Assembly: GCF_000374445.1 (NCBI RefSeq)
Contig: NZ_KB894405.1
Location: forward strand, 452,407 to 516,406
Length of the DNA: 64,000 nucleotides
Direction: 5' to 3'
From: Actinokineospora enzanensis DSM 44649
GTDB lineage: Bacteria > Actinomycetota > Actinomycetes > Mycobacteriales > Pseudonocardiaceae
The notes under the pieces were generated by a model that worked only from the letters and a program-made list of their open reading frames with translations, searched no databases and was not told the origin of the DNA. Each line of letters starts with the position of its first letter. The stretch's first letter is position 1. Position numbers and translations under genes: made by a program. Positions 52,970-63,400 of the stretch are shown piece after piece.

Positions 52970-53269
52970 GTTCCGTCGCCGCGCCAGTTGCTCCACGGCT
53001 TTCACATACAGCTCGGTCAGCCGCCGCTCGGACGCGTCGTGCTCGGTGGACCACTGCCGCCGCCAGCCCAACACCAGGGTCATCACCGCGCCGCTCCCCG
53101 CGCCGACGGCCAGGGCGGTGCGGATCATGTCCAACCGGCCGCCTGATGAGGCCACGTCCAGCACCCGCGACAACACCATCACCGCCGCGATCGTCGCGGC
53201 CACCACCGGCACCACGATCACCAGTACCGGCCGCCACCACCCCGGACCACCACGCCGCCCTCTCGCCAT
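52970..53269 (-). pseudogene. truncated pentapeptide-repeat-type membrane protein
   Basis: The minus frame from ATG 53267-53269 reads two hydrophobic segments (WWRPVLVIVVPVVAATIAAV and LAVGAGSGAVMTLVLGWRRQ). The segment TEHDASERRLTELYVKAVEQLA follows, which is the usual N-terminal part of actinobacterial pentapeptide-repeat proteins. Right after it the sequence becomes arginine- and proline-rich and the repeat region is missing. I read it as a remnant cut off near 52970. Confidence 0.6.
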
Positions 53270-53473
53270 CGGGGGATCGTCGCGCACCCACCAGGCGCCC
53301 GCGAGGCATCCACTGATGTTCACCCCAACACCCGGCCGCGCGCGGCCGGGGCCCGAATCACGTTCACCTCGATGCGCCGCACTGCCCAACGCCGGCCCCG
53401 ATCACGGTGGCCGCGTGGACGGACTCGGGGGAGCGCAGGGACAACGCGGCCTCAACACCGTGCGGAGAACGAA

Positions 53474-53840
53474 GTGCGGCCACCTTTGCTGACCGGGATC
53501 CGCAACGAGCACATCGAGAAGTTCGCGGCCGACGACAGGCTCTTTCGGGGTCTCGATGGCGGCCTGATCGCCGAGTCGACCGCCGCGCGGGTGTTGGACA
53601 AGGCCCGGAAAGCCGCGTTGACCGAGGAGGAGTACCGGTCCCCGTTGGCCAAGCGGCCCTACGACCTCCGGCACGCGTTCGTGTCCACATGTCTGATGGC
53701 GGGGTTCCGCCACGGCAGATCGCGGAATGGGTGGGCACTCGGTGTGGGTGCTGTCGCAGATCTACGCGCAGGTCATCGCTGGAATGGAAGACCTGGCCCG
53801 TAGCCGCATCGACGATGCCTATCGTGAGCGGGGCGTAAGG
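53474..53840 (+). pseudogene. decayed tyrosine recombinase/integrase, C-terminal part
   Basis: One frame reads ESTAARVLDKARKAALTEEEY then KRPYDLRHAFVSTCLMAG. It then slips near 53702-53705 into the next frame for GVPPRQIAEWVG, and again near 53732 into the third frame for GHSVWVLSQIYAQVIAGMED. Together these are the LRH, GHS and catalytic Tyr boxes of an actinobacterial phage-type integrase, broken by two apparent single-base losses. The N-terminal half is absent. It marks the left side of the restriction-modification island. Confidence 0.8.
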
Positions 53841-54026
53841 AGAGAACAGAGTGCCCCCGGGCCGGCTCGTACAGCATCCACACGAACCCGTACCCGACGT
53901 GAGCTGCACGTTTCTGCCACGATTGAAGTTGTCCGGCGCCGCCGCTCGGCCGGAGGTGGGCGATGACCGTCGGTGAAGATCGCTTCCTTGGAAAAGTGCT
54001 TAAGGGTGGGTGATCGAACCTGCGGC

Positions 54027-54058
54027 AGAGGGGCTGCCACCGTTGTGGCAGCCCCTCT
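54027..54058. terminator. hairpin terminator
   Basis: A perfect 14-base stem (AGAGGGGCTGCCAC at 54027-54040 and complement at 54045-54058) with a 4-base loop, immediately past the 3' end of the minus-strand gene at 54067. Confidence 0.8.
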
Positions 54059-54066
54059 CGATTCAG

Positions 54067-55494
54067 TCAGGCTGCACCGTGGACGGCGTCCATAACGAGT
54101 TCGGGACCGGTCGCGTGCGCGCCAGCCAGTGCGACAAGCGCTTCGTCGAGCAGGCGCCGGACGGCGGAGTTCAGGGCGGTGCACTCGCTGTCGATCTTTG
54201 TCGCCGACTTCTGGATCGTGGCGGATAGCTTCTTGACCGAGTCGATCTTCACCAGGTGGCTGAGTGCTTCGGCGATCTTCTCCTCGGCCGTGGCGACCTG
54301 GTGGACGCCCTTGCGGCTTGCCGTCGCGATGGCGGTCGTGCGCAGGAGCATGATCACGGTGCGCAGGAGGTCGGGGCTGTCGTTGTCGGGGTCGAAGGCC
54401 AGTACGAGCCGCTGCGCGCCGATCACACGGAGGGTCTGCCCGCCGTTCTGGTCGATGGCGCGGACGAGGCCCAGCGAGGCGACGGCATCGCGGTTGCGCT
54501 CGGCTTCGGCGAAGTAGTCGGTCCAGCCGGTGCGCGACGAGTCGGTCATCTCGATGACGACGCGGGCGACGCCGTCGTTCAGGCTCAGCACACCGTCGCC
54601 CTTCTTGCAGCGAGGCAGGCGGCCCGTGGTCGTGCTGGTGTCCGTGTAGTCGTCGCCGAGACCGGCGGCGATGCCCGTCAGCACGGTGTGCACCGAGCTG
54701 GCGTAGGACTCGCCCTTGATCGGCGTCACCTTGGCGAGGGCGGTCGTTGCCTCGTGGACGCGCAGTACCGTCGACACCTCCTCGATCTTGCTCGTCAGCT
54801 CGGCGTGCTGCTTGGCCAACTGCTGAGTGAGCTGCTCCTGCCGGGCGGTGAGTTCGGCGGCGTGTTTGGCCATCGGGGACGTCGGATCGGACGGGTCGAA
54901 CTGCCGAGCGGCCTTGGCCAGCAGCTCGGCTGTTCCAGCGCTCACCTTCGCATCGAGATTGGTGCCGAACTTGTCCAGCACCGGCTGGAGGCGCTCGACA
55001 AGTTCAGGGCTCTCACCAGCGAAGATGCGTCGCAGCTCGGAGTTTAGGTCCTGCTTCGCCGTCATCACCGCCGTGGTGAGCTCCTTGCGGCTCTGGGTGT
55101 CCGCGTTCGTGATGGTCGTCTTGGCGTCGCGGGCCGCCGCCATCACGGCTTCGGACGCTTCCTTCACTGCTCGCGCCGTGAGTTCAGCTGCCTGGGCGGT
55201 GGAGTGGGCGGTCTTGTCTCCGACATCCTTCAGCAGCCGTTCAAGCGCTTGGGCCTCCTGGGCCTGTCCGGTCACGCTCAGTGCATGGGCGCCGATGCGT
55301 ACGGCCTCGGTGACGTAGTTCGTCAGGTCGGCGCTGGCGAGGGTGTCGAGGTTCTCCACGAGCGGGCCGCGCTCGCCAGAGACCCAGCGCTGGGCCTCTC
55401 GTGCGACCTCGCGGTCGTGGACCGTCAGTCGCTCGATGACGACCGCTGTGGCGTCGTTGTCGAAGTGGGCTGGGTGCTTGATGTGCTGGGTCAT
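54067..55494 (-). CDS. coiled-coil protein with nuclease-like C-terminal domain, R-M accessory
   Basis: 475 residues from the ATG at 55494 (CAGGAGAAC upstream). Residues 80-250 are a long coiled coil rich in Ala, Lys, Glu and Thr. Residues 250-420 form an alpha/beta domain with GDGVLSLNDGVARVVIEMTD, then WTDYFAEAERNRDAVASLGLVRAI and RLVLAFDPDNDSPDLLRTVI. The pattern (D ... E-x-T, then a helix and a beta strand) resembles the PD-(D/E)xK-type fold of DUF2130/RmuC-like proteins, but the catalytic lysine appears as threonine, so activity is doubtful. Similar proteins are often mislabelled Fis-type regulators. It is divergent from the HTH/methylase-like gene of the type I system. Confidence 0.7.
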   Translation of the reverse strand: MTQHIKHPAHFDNDATAVVIERLTVHDREVAREAQRWVSGERGPLVENLDTLASADLTNYVTEAVRIGAHALSVTGQAQEAQALERLLKDVGDKTAHSTAQAAELTARAVKEASEAVMAAARDAKTTITNADTQSRKELTTAVMTAKQDLNSELRRIFAGESPELVERLQPVLDKFGTNLDAKVSAGTAELLAKAARQFDPSDPTSPMAKHAAELTARQEQLTQQLAKQHAELTSKIEEVSTVLRVHEATTALAKVTPIKGESYASSVHTVLTGIAAGLGDDYTDTSTTTGRLPRCKKGDGVLSLNDGVARVVIEMTDSSRTGWTDYFAEAERNRDAVASLGLVRAIDQNGGQTLRVIGAQRLVLAFDPDNDSPDLLRTVIMLLRTTAIATASRKGVHQVATAEEKIAEALSHLVKIDSVKKLSATIQKSATKIDSECTALNSAVRRLLDEALVALAGAHATGPELVMDAVHGAA

Positions 55495-55679
55495 CGCGTT
55501 CTCCTGCGGGAAGCGCTGCCGATGATCGACAGCGGGCCTACACAGGTTGAGTCCGAGCTTGTGACTTTGTCGTACTTGAACGTGGATAAGGAGGGTTATC
55601 ACTTTTCCTTGGTGGCGACATGCATCATGCTCGATACTCTGTGTCCCACGAGGCGGCGGATAGATCGAGGAGGTGTGTC
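55495..55679. promoter_or_regulatory. divergent promoter region with an inverted repeat
   Basis: 185 bases between the coiled-coil gene and the HTH/methylase-like gene. GATAA (55585-55589) and TTATC (55596-55600), flanked by GTG and AC, form an inverted repeat in an A/T-richer patch. This could be the operator of the HTH-containing neighbour. Confidence 0.35.
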
Positions 55680-57569
55680 GTGGCAGGTGGAGGGCCTACG
55701 TTGACGTTGCAGGACGTCGCGGATCTTGCTCGTGTCCGCCGGCCGGTCGTGAGCATGTGGCGCAACCGGCCGCACGTCCGCGGTCTGCATGTGCCCTTCC
55801 CCGACCCTGTCGAGGTCTCGCGCGGGATGGAGCGGTTCCGTCGCGAGGACATCGTTGAGTGGCTGGAGCGCACTGGCCGGGGTAACAACCCCGAGGCGAA
55901 ACTCGACGCACCAGCGTTGAGCGTGCCCGATGACGTGCCCCTGGATGAACTCGTCACGTGGCTCTGCCTCGCGGTGTTGACGAGGGAGGAACTGGCGGAC
56001 ACGACAGCGGAGAACCGCATCACCCTGGCGCGCGGTGTCGATCCCGACGACCGGGTGCTGTTCCGGGAGGTGAAGGCTTCCGTGCCGGCAGTCTGCACGC
56101 TGCGGTTCATCGACGACCTGGTTGAGGCGTCGTATGGCCCGCGCGAGGCACTCGACTGGTTGGAACAAGGAAGGGCCGCGCGAACGCTGGGCACTCGTGA
56201 TCTCACCTCCGAGGCAGTCGACCTCATCCACGCCGTCGCCGAAGCCTGCGCCCTCCACCTCGACCCCGAGGGCGTGCCGCTCGTGCACATCGGTCCGGCG
56301 TCGAGCGTGACGCTCGCGCTTGCCGACGCCTTCACCCATCTCGTGATGCCCGGCGGCACTCCGGAGTTGCGGGACATCAGACGTAGGGCGGCGATTCGCG
56401 AGATTGAGACCGTCGACGACGCGGCAGGCCCTGGCGTCCGAGTGTTGTCGGCCATCGGCAGGCCCGCCGACGAGGTGCTTGACCTGGTCGACAACCTCGT
56501 GCTCGATCTCGGTGAGGGTGAACTCGCGATCATCATCGGCCCGGCTGGCGTCCTGTGCGACGAGCTACAGGGAGAGCGGGAGCGGCACCGAGCGCAGACT
56601 CTCCGCTCGGAGAGCCTCGCCGTCGCGCTGCGCCTTCCTCGGGGAATGTGGCGTGAGGCGCACCGACAGGCGCTGGGCCTGTGGATCTGCGCGACCGGAG
56701 GGTCCATGCAACGGCCGCTGGTCGCCGACTTGGCCGCGTTCACCCGAGACGAACTGGACCTCGGCGACCTCGCCTCCGACATGACCGGCGCGTTGGCTGC
56801 CGCGCGAGGTCGTGCCTTCCGCTACCTTCGCCCACACGACCTCCCGCCGATCCTGAGTGCCCGCACTGTCGTCGTACCCCGTGGGGTGCGAGCACTGCAG
56901 CTCGCGACGATGGAGATCGAGCGGCACCTCGCCGTCATCAACGCGGCCACCCTAGTGACGAGCGAGCCGATCCAGCCTTTCGACGTGCTGGCCGAACGCG
57001 CCCCCGGCGCAATGTTGCTGCGCCGACGGTCGCTGGGCGAATTGAAAGACTTGGGGCACGTGCGAGTGGTCCGTGGCAGCCGGATTGACCACAGTCACGA
57101 CAATCCTGGTGGCTCGGTCACGGTCCTGTCCGCGACCGAGCCACATGGCACTGCGCACCTCGACCCGTTCGATGCTGCGCGGCTCTACCCGCGCGCCGTC
57201 CGAACAGATCCGGGGGATGTGGTGTTCGCGGAACGGCCACGCCCGATCGCGAGAGTCGACGACCACGGCGGATCACTGGTGGCCTCCCCGTCGAAGATCC
57301 TTCGGATCAGTTCGCAGGCAGGAATCGGCCCCCACGCAGTCGCGGCGATCATCAATCGGCTGCCGAACGAGCCAACCGAGTGGCAGACCTGGAACGTGCC
57401 GATTCTCGACACCTCCGAGGTGGAGCGGCTGGAAGAGGCGCTTCTCGCCGCGGTGAACCACGAGACCACCCTGCGGCGGCACCTGGACGCAACACGGGAT
57501 CTCGTCACCGCCATGATCGACGGAGTCGCCGCAGGCGCGGTGGCCCTCACCACGCGGACAAAGCAGTAG
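55680..57569 (+). CDS. HTH / methylase-like / TRD-like accessory protein of type I R-M
   Basis: 629 residues from the GTG at 55680, directly after GAGGAGGTG. Residues 8-30 (LTLQDVADLARVRRPVVSMWRNR) look like a helix-turn-helix. The middle (about 80-400) is laid out like the helical plus Rossmann parts of an HsdM N6-adenine methylase, but its motif I position reads DPEGVPLVHIGPASS and no NPPF/Y catalytic motif is visible, so it should be inactive. The C-terminal 170 residues (VRVVRGSRIDHSH ... DPGDVVFAERPRPIARVDDHGGSLVASPS) resemble an HsdS target-recognition domain with a following helix. It lies 14 bases upstream of hsdM. Its role may be regulatory or in target choice; this is inference. Confidence 0.7.
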   Translation: MAGGGPTLTLQDVADLARVRRPVVSMWRNRPHVRGLHVPFPDPVEVSRGMERFRREDIVEWLERTGRGNNPEAKLDAPALSVPDDVPLDELVTWLCLAVLTREELADTTAENRITLARGVDPDDRVLFREVKASVPAVCTLRFIDDLVEASYGPREALDWLEQGRAARTLGTRDLTSEAVDLIHAVAEACALHLDPEGVPLVHIGPASSVTLALADAFTHLVMPGGTPELRDIRRRAAIREIETVDDAAGPGVRVLSAIGRPADEVLDLVDNLVLDLGEGELAIIIGPAGVLCDELQGERERHRAQTLRSESLAVALRLPRGMWREAHRQALGLWICATGGSMQRPLVADLAAFTRDELDLGDLASDMTGALAAARGRAFRYLRPHDLPPILSARTVVVPRGVRALQLATMEIERHLAVINAATLVTSEPIQPFDVLAERAPGAMLLRRRSLGELKDLGHVRVVRGSRIDHSHDNPGGSVTVLSATEPHGTAHLDPFDAARLYPRAVRTDPGDVVFAERPRPIARVDDHGGSLVASPSKILRISSQAGIGPHAVAAIINRLPNEPTEWQTWNVPILDTSEVERLEEALLAAVNHETTLRRHLDATRDLVTAMIDGVAAGAVALTTRTKQ

Positions 57570-57583
57570 GAAGGACAGGCAGC

Positions 57584-59206
57584 ATGCCTCCCCGCACGAA
57601 GAAGGACCCGTCGGCACCATCGACGATGAAGGAGCTGAAGGACACGCTCTGGAAAGCTGCCGACCGGCTCCGCGGCTCGCTGTCCGCGAACCAGTACAAG
57701 GACGTCATCCTCGGCCTGGTGTTCCTCAAGTACGTCTCGGACGCCTATGACGAACGCCGCGAAGCCATCCGCACCGACCTGACGGCACAGGACTACGACG
57801 AAGAGCAGATCGCCGACCTGATCGACGACCCCGAGGAGTATCAGGGATACGGGGTGTTCGTCGTACCGGAGGCCGCACGCTGGTCCTACCTGGCCGAACA
57901 CGCCAAGGGCCTGCCCGCTTCCGGCGCCGAGCCAGCCAGGACGATCGGCTGGCTCATCGACAACGCGATGGACATCGTCATGCGCGCGAACCCGACGCTG
58001 CAAGGGACACTGCCCCGCCTCTACAACAAGGACAACATCGACCAGCGCCGCCTCGGCGAGCTGATCGATCTGTTCAACAGCGCGAAGTTCAGCCGCCAGG
58101 GCGAGCACCGCGCCCGCGACCTCATGGGCGAGGTCTACGAGTACTTCCTCGGCAACTTCGCGCGATCGGAAGGCAAGCGGGGCGGCGAGTTCTTCACCCC
58201 GCCCAGCGTTGTTCGGGTAATCGTCGAGGTATTGGAGCCCTCGCGCGGCCGTGTGTACGACCCGTGCTGTGGCTCGGGTGGCATGTTCGTGCAGACCGAG
58301 AAGTTCATCTACGAACACAACGGTGACCCGAAGGACATCGCCATCTACGGCCAGGAAAGCCTGGAGGAGACCTGGCGGATGGCGAAGATGAACCTCGCCA
58401 TCCACGGCATCGACAACAAGGGCCTCGGGGCGCGATGGGGCGACACCTTCGCCCGCGACCAGCACGCGGACGTACAGATGGACTACGTGATGGCCAACCC
58501 GCCGTTCAACATCAAGCACTGGTCCCGCAACACCGAAGACCCCCGCTGGAAGTTCGGCGTCCCGCCAGCCAACAACGCCAACTACGCCTGGATTCAGCAC
58601 ATCCTGTACAAAATCGCCCCCGGCGGCAGCGCTGGCGTAGTCATGGCCAACGGCTCGATGTCGTCGAACACCAACGGCGAAGGCGCCATCCGCGCCCAGG
58701 TCGTCGAGGCCGACCTCGTCTCCTGCATGGTCGCGCTGCCGACGCAGCTGTTCCGCAGCACCGGCATCCCGGTCTGCGTCTGGTTCTTCGCCAAGGACAA
58801 GCGCGCCGGCAAGCACGGGGCTGTTGACCGATCGGGCCAGGTGCTGTTCATCGACGCCCGCGAACTCGGCTACATGGTCGACCGCGCTGAACGCGCACTG
58901 GCGAACGAGGACATCGCCAAGATCGCCGACACGTATCACGCCTGGCGCGGTACCCGATCCGCCGCACAGAAGAACCTGACCTACGAGGACGTCCCCGGCT
59001 TCTGCAAGTCCGTCGGTCTACCCGACATCAAGGCTGCCGACTACGCCCTAACCCCGGGCCGCTATGTCGGCGCTGCCGAAGTCGAAGACGACGACGAACC
59101 TATCGATGACAAGATCCGACGGCTGACCAAGGAACTACTGTCAGCATTTGACGAGTCCGCCCGCTTGGAGAAAGTCGTCCGCGAGCAACTGGAGCGGTTG
59201 ACGTGA
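57584..59206 (+). CDS. hsdM: type I restriction-modification methylase subunit
   Basis: 540 residues. The N-terminal HsdM helical domain (LKDTLWKAADRLRGSLSANQYKDVILGLVFLKYVSD) precedes the N6-adenine methylase fold, with motif I DPCCGSGGMFV and catalytic motif IV NPPFN. It methylates adenine in the sequence chosen by HsdS. The ATG at 57584 follows AGGAAGGACAGG; the frame is open upstream only as a shadow. It overlaps hsdS by four bases (GTGA). Confidence 0.96.
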   Translation: MPPRTKKDPSAPSTMKELKDTLWKAADRLRGSLSANQYKDVILGLVFLKYVSDAYDERREAIRTDLTAQDYDEEQIADLIDDPEEYQGYGVFVVPEAARWSYLAEHAKGLPASGAEPARTIGWLIDNAMDIVMRANPTLQGTLPRLYNKDNIDQRRLGELIDLFNSAKFSRQGEHRARDLMGEVYEYFLGNFARSEGKRGGEFFTPPSVVRVIVEVLEPSRGRVYDPCCGSGGMFVQTEKFIYEHNGDPKDIAIYGQESLEETWRMAKMNLAIHGIDNKGLGARWGDTFARDQHADVQMDYVMANPPFNIKHWSRNTEDPRWKFGVPPANNANYAWIQHILYKIAPGGSAGVVMANGSMSSNTNGEGAIRAQVVEADLVSCMVALPTQLFRSTGIPVCVWFFAKDKRAGKHGAVDRSGQVLFIDARELGYMVDRAERALANEDIAKIADTYHAWRGTRSAAQKNLTYEDVPGFCKSVGLPDIKAADYALTPGRYVGAAEVEDDDEPIDDKIRRLTKELLSAFDESARLEKVVREQLERLT

Positions 59207-60417
59207 TTGAAAATTTGCTCTTGAAAGACCTGCTGATCGACACGAGAGACGGCGACTGGGGGCTCGACACTGAAGTTGACGAGCACGAGCCCCATTACGT
59301 CATTCGTGGTGCCGATTTTCCGGACGCGCGCAAGCTCGTAGTCGAAGGTGTGCCACTTCGGTATCTTCCTGCTCGCACGGTGCATCGACGCGTCCTGCAG
59401 CCTGACGACATTCTACTAGAAACAGCGGGGGGGACGCGCGACCGCCCGACTGGTCGTACACTTCTGGTAACCGAAAAGCTCCTTAGCAAATTTGATCATC
59501 CCGTAATTGGCGCGAGCTTCACTCGATTCCTGCGCGCCGATCCGAAAATGGTCTACCCGAGGTACCTGTTCTGGCATCTCCAGGCAATGTACGAAAACGG
59601 AGAAACGTTTGAGTTTCAGGTACAGCACACAGGGGTTGCGCGTTTTCAATACACGACTTTTGCAAAAACCAAATGCATTGCTATTCCCAACTTTGGACAG
59701 CAGCGGGCGATTGCAGATGTTCTCGGGGTGCTGGACGACAAGATCGCCGTAAATGGTCAACTCGTCACCGCCGTCGACGAGTATCTGAGCAGTGAGTTTA
59801 AACGGTTGTGTGCGGGCGCAGCACTCGGCGCACTCCGAGACATCGCCTCGGTGAGCACTGCTGTCGCTCGCCCCGTGACCAACGGCCAGTTGCGCTACCT
59901 GGACATCTCAACGATTTCGAACGGAGGCTACGACTTCCCTGCCGTCACTGACTGGGAAAAAGCACCGGGCCGTGCCCGACGTGTGGTGAGGCCAGGTGAC
60001 ACAGTGTGGTCAACCGTGCGTCCTAACCGTAGGTCACATGCCCTCATAATGGACGACGACCCTCTCTTGGTGGGTTCGACAGGGCTTGCTGTGCTAACCC
60101 CGAAGAAGGGACGAATCGCTTGCACCTATGAAAGCGCCCGACGGGAGGAGTTTGTCCAGTACCTGGAAGGGGTCGCGGAGGGCAGCGCATATCCCGCTGT
60201 TCGCGCGGAACGGTTTAATGAAGCCCCAGTCCCAGCGTTGCGCGATGACCAGTGGGACCACTTCGAATCGATCGCGCTGCCGCTGCGGAGGCGGTCGCAT
60301 GCGGCGACAGTAGAAAACCGGTCGCTGACGGCCACACGCGACGAGCTGTTGCCGTTGCTTATGTCCGGAAAGATCCGTGCGCGTGAGGCTGAAAAGGTCG
60401 CGGAGGGGGTTGTGTGA
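59203..60417 (+). CDS. hsdS: type I restriction-modification specificity subunit
   Basis: 404 residues with two target-recognition domains (about 1-180 and 205-355), each followed by a conserved dimerising helix: FGQQRAIADVLGVLDDKIAVN and, at the end, LRRRSHAATVENRSLTATRDELLPLLMSG split by the usual spacing. HsdS chooses the bipartite DNA target for both methylation and cleavage. The first half is clearly more A/T-rich than hsdM and hsdR (for example around 59209-59230 and 59600-59700), as expected for a domain exchanged by recombination. The GTG overlaps the hsdM stop. Confidence 0.94.
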   Translation: MIENLLLKDLLIDTRDGDWGLDTEVDEHEPHYVIRGADFPDARKLVVEGVPLRYLPARTVHRRVLQPDDILLETAGGTRDRPTGRTLLVTEKLLSKFDHPVIGASFTRFLRADPKMVYPRYLFWHLQAMYENGETFEFQVQHTGVARFQYTTFAKTKCIAIPNFGQQRAIADVLGVLDDKIAVNGQLVTAVDEYLSSEFKRLCAGAALGALRDIASVSTAVARPVTNGQLRYLDISTISNGGYDFPAVTDWEKAPGRARRVVRPGDTVWSTVRPNRRSHALIMDDDPLLVGSTGLAVLTPKKGRIACTYESARREEFVQYLEGVAEGSAYPAVRAERFNEAPVPALRDDQWDHFESIALPLRRRSHAATVENRSLTATRDELLPLLMSGKIRAREAEKVAEGVV

Positions 60418-63400
60418 TGGTGGGGCAGCCGGGGTTCAGTGAGGCGGAGTGGGAAGGTGTCGCGCTAGAGACGCTGGCCGAGCAGGAGTGGCAGTCACTC
60501 CCAGGGGCCACCATCGCGCCGGGCGCTGAGAACGGTAGGGCGTCGTGGGATGACATCGTGCTTCCTGGGCGGATGCTGGCGAAGATGCGGGAGCTGAACC
60601 CGCAGGTGCCGGCGGAATACCTGGAGCAGGCGCTGGCGGAGATCATTCAGCCGACCTCGCAAGACGCGATCGCCGAGAACTACCGGCTGCACCAGATCTG
60701 CACTCAGGGCTACCGCGGGATCAGCTACATCGACGCTGATGGCGTCGAGCAGAATCCGACCATCCGGCTGGTCAGCCACCAGGTCGGCGACAACGAGCTG
60801 CTCGCGGTCAACCAGGTCACCGTCCGCACCGCAGAGGTCGAGCGCCGCTTCGATGTGGTGCTCTACCTCAACGGCATGCCGGTCGCGGTCTTCGAACTTA
60901 AGCAGGCGGGAGCGGCCAAGGCCAATCTGGATGCGGCACATGCCCAGCTGGCGACGTACCTGCGTGAGTTCCCGATGGCGTTCCGGTTCACCGTGGTGAC
61001 CGTGATCAGCGACGGGATCACCGCCCGATACGGCACGCCTTTCACGCCGCTGAACCACTACTCGCCGTGGAATGTCGATGACGACGGCAAGCCGGTGAAG
61101 CTCGGCGAACCGCTCGATGACGTGCACCTCGGCACCGAGCTTGAGTTCCTGATCGAGGGCGTGTTCAACCCGGAGCGGTTCCTCCAGTTGCAGCGGAACT
61201 TCACCGCGTTCGACGGCGGGGCCGAGGGGTACGCGAAGCGGATCGCGAAACCGCACCAGTACTTCGCGGTCACCAAAGCAGTTGGGTCGACGGTCGCCGC
61301 TGTGGGGAGCAACGGCAAGGCTGGGGTCGTGTGGCACACCCAGGGGTCGGGCAAGTCGATGGAGATGGAGCTGTATGCCCACCTTGTCGCCACGCAGCCC
61401 AAGCTCAAGAACCCGACCATCATCGTCGTAACCGACCGCAAGGAGTTGGACGGGCAGCTGTACGAGGCGTTCAACCGGTCCCGTCTGCTGAGCGAGTCTC
61501 CGATCAAGGTGACGACCCGCGCGGAACTGCGTGAGGAACTGGCTAACCGGGCGACGGGCGGCATCTACTTCACCACGCTCCAGAAGTTCGGTCTCAGCAA
61601 GGCCGAGAAGGACGCCGGGCTGGATCATCCGCTGTTGTCGGACCGCCGCAACATCATCGTCATCGCCGACGAGGCCCACCGCAGCCACTACGACGACCTC
61701 AATGGTTATGCCCGCCACCTCAAGGACGCGTTGCCCAACGCCGCGCTGATCGCGTTCACCGGGACGCCGATCTCCTTCGACGACCGCAACACCCGAGAGG
61801 TGTTCGGTGACTACATCGACATCTACGACCTCACCCGTGCGGTCGATGACGGTGCCACGGTCCCGGTCTACTTCGAGCCATGCCTGATCAAGGTCGGGTT
61901 GACCAAGGACGTCAGCGAAGAAGACCTCGATCGTGCCGCGGACGAGGCCACTCTCGGACTTGACGAGGTGGAACGCGCCAAGATCGAGAAGTCCGTCGCC
62001 GTGATCAACGCCGTGTACGGGGCTCCCGCACGGTTGGCGGCATTGGCTGCCGACATTGTCCAGCACTGGGAGACCCGCTCGGAGCAGATGCACAAGTTCA
62101 TCGGCTCCCCCGGCAAGGCGTTCATCGTGGGCGCGACCCGAGAGATCTGCGCCCACCTCTACGACGAGATCGTCAAGCTCAAGCCGGACTGGCACAACGA
62201 CGCCGTCGACAAGGGCGTGGTCAAGGTCGTCTACTCCGGCTCGGCCCAAGATGCCATGCCTGTGGCCAAGCACGTCCGGCGTGATGGACAGAACAAGGTC
62301 ATCCAGAAGCGGCTCCGTGACGCGGACGACGAGCTTCAGATCGTCCTGGTCAAGGACATGATGCTCACCGGTTTCGACGCACCGCCGCTGCACACGCTGT
62401 ACCTCGACCGCCCCCTCAAGGGCGCGCTGCTGATGCAGACCCTGGCACGGGTGAACCGCACCTTCCGCGGCAAGCCGGACGGGCTGCTCGTCGCCTACGC
62501 GCCCCTGGCGGACAACCTCAACAAGGCACTCGCCGAGTACACCGACACCGACCAGGCCAAAAAGCCGGTCGGCAAGAACATCGACGAGGCCGTCGATCTC
62601 ACCAGCACGCTCATCACCTCCCTCGACGAGCTGTGCGCAGGCTACCCGTGGCGGACCAAACTTGATGGCGGCCAGAAGAGCTGGGTCAAGGCCGCCTACG
62701 GGCTCACCAACTACCTGCGATCCCCCACCACCCCTGGCAACCAGGTGCCGGAAGGCGAGGAAAAGCTCGGCGACCGCTTCCGCAAGCTGGCCAACCAACT
62801 GGCCCGTGCGTGGGCGCTGTGTTCTGGCAACCAGACTCTCGAACACCTCCGCGTCACGGCGAGGTTCTACGAAGAAGTCCGCGTGTGGATGGGCAAGTTC
62901 GACGCCCAACAGCGGCAGGCCGAGGGTAAGCCCGTGCCGGAGGAGATCCAGCGGATGCTCTCCGCGCTGGTGGCCACCTCAACCGCGTCCGGTGAGATCA
63001 TCGACATCTACGACGCCGCCGGCTTGCCGAAGCCGTCGCTGTCCGACCTGGGGCCGGAGTTCCAGCTCAAGGCCCAATCGGCGTCGAACCCGCACCTCGC
63101 CATCGAAGCGTTGCGCGCGCTGCTGGTTGAGGAGTCGGATCACATCACGCGGCACAACCTCGTGCGTCAGCGGGCGTTCTCTGAGCGGATTGCCGAGCTG
63201 ATGCGCAAGTACACCAACCAGCAGCTCACCTCGGCTGAGGTGATCGCCGAGCTCATCGAACTGGCCAAGGAAGTCGCCGCGGAGGGCAACCGCGGCGGGC
63301 GCTTCGATCCGCCCCTGTCCCACGACGAGTTGGCGTTCTACGACGCGGTCAGCACCAACGAGTCCGCCGTTGAACTCCAGGGCGACGATGTGCTTGCCCA

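Noticed and set aside
54005..54030. TTCGA-containing stretch resembling a tRNA T-loop, possibly an att remnant
   Set aside because: The arms do not pair as a T-stem and no tRNA body is present; the integrase is decayed, so an att site could not be supported.
60495..62909. 804-residue minus-strand frame inside hsdR
   Set aside because: Antisense of a gene with all helicase motifs intact.
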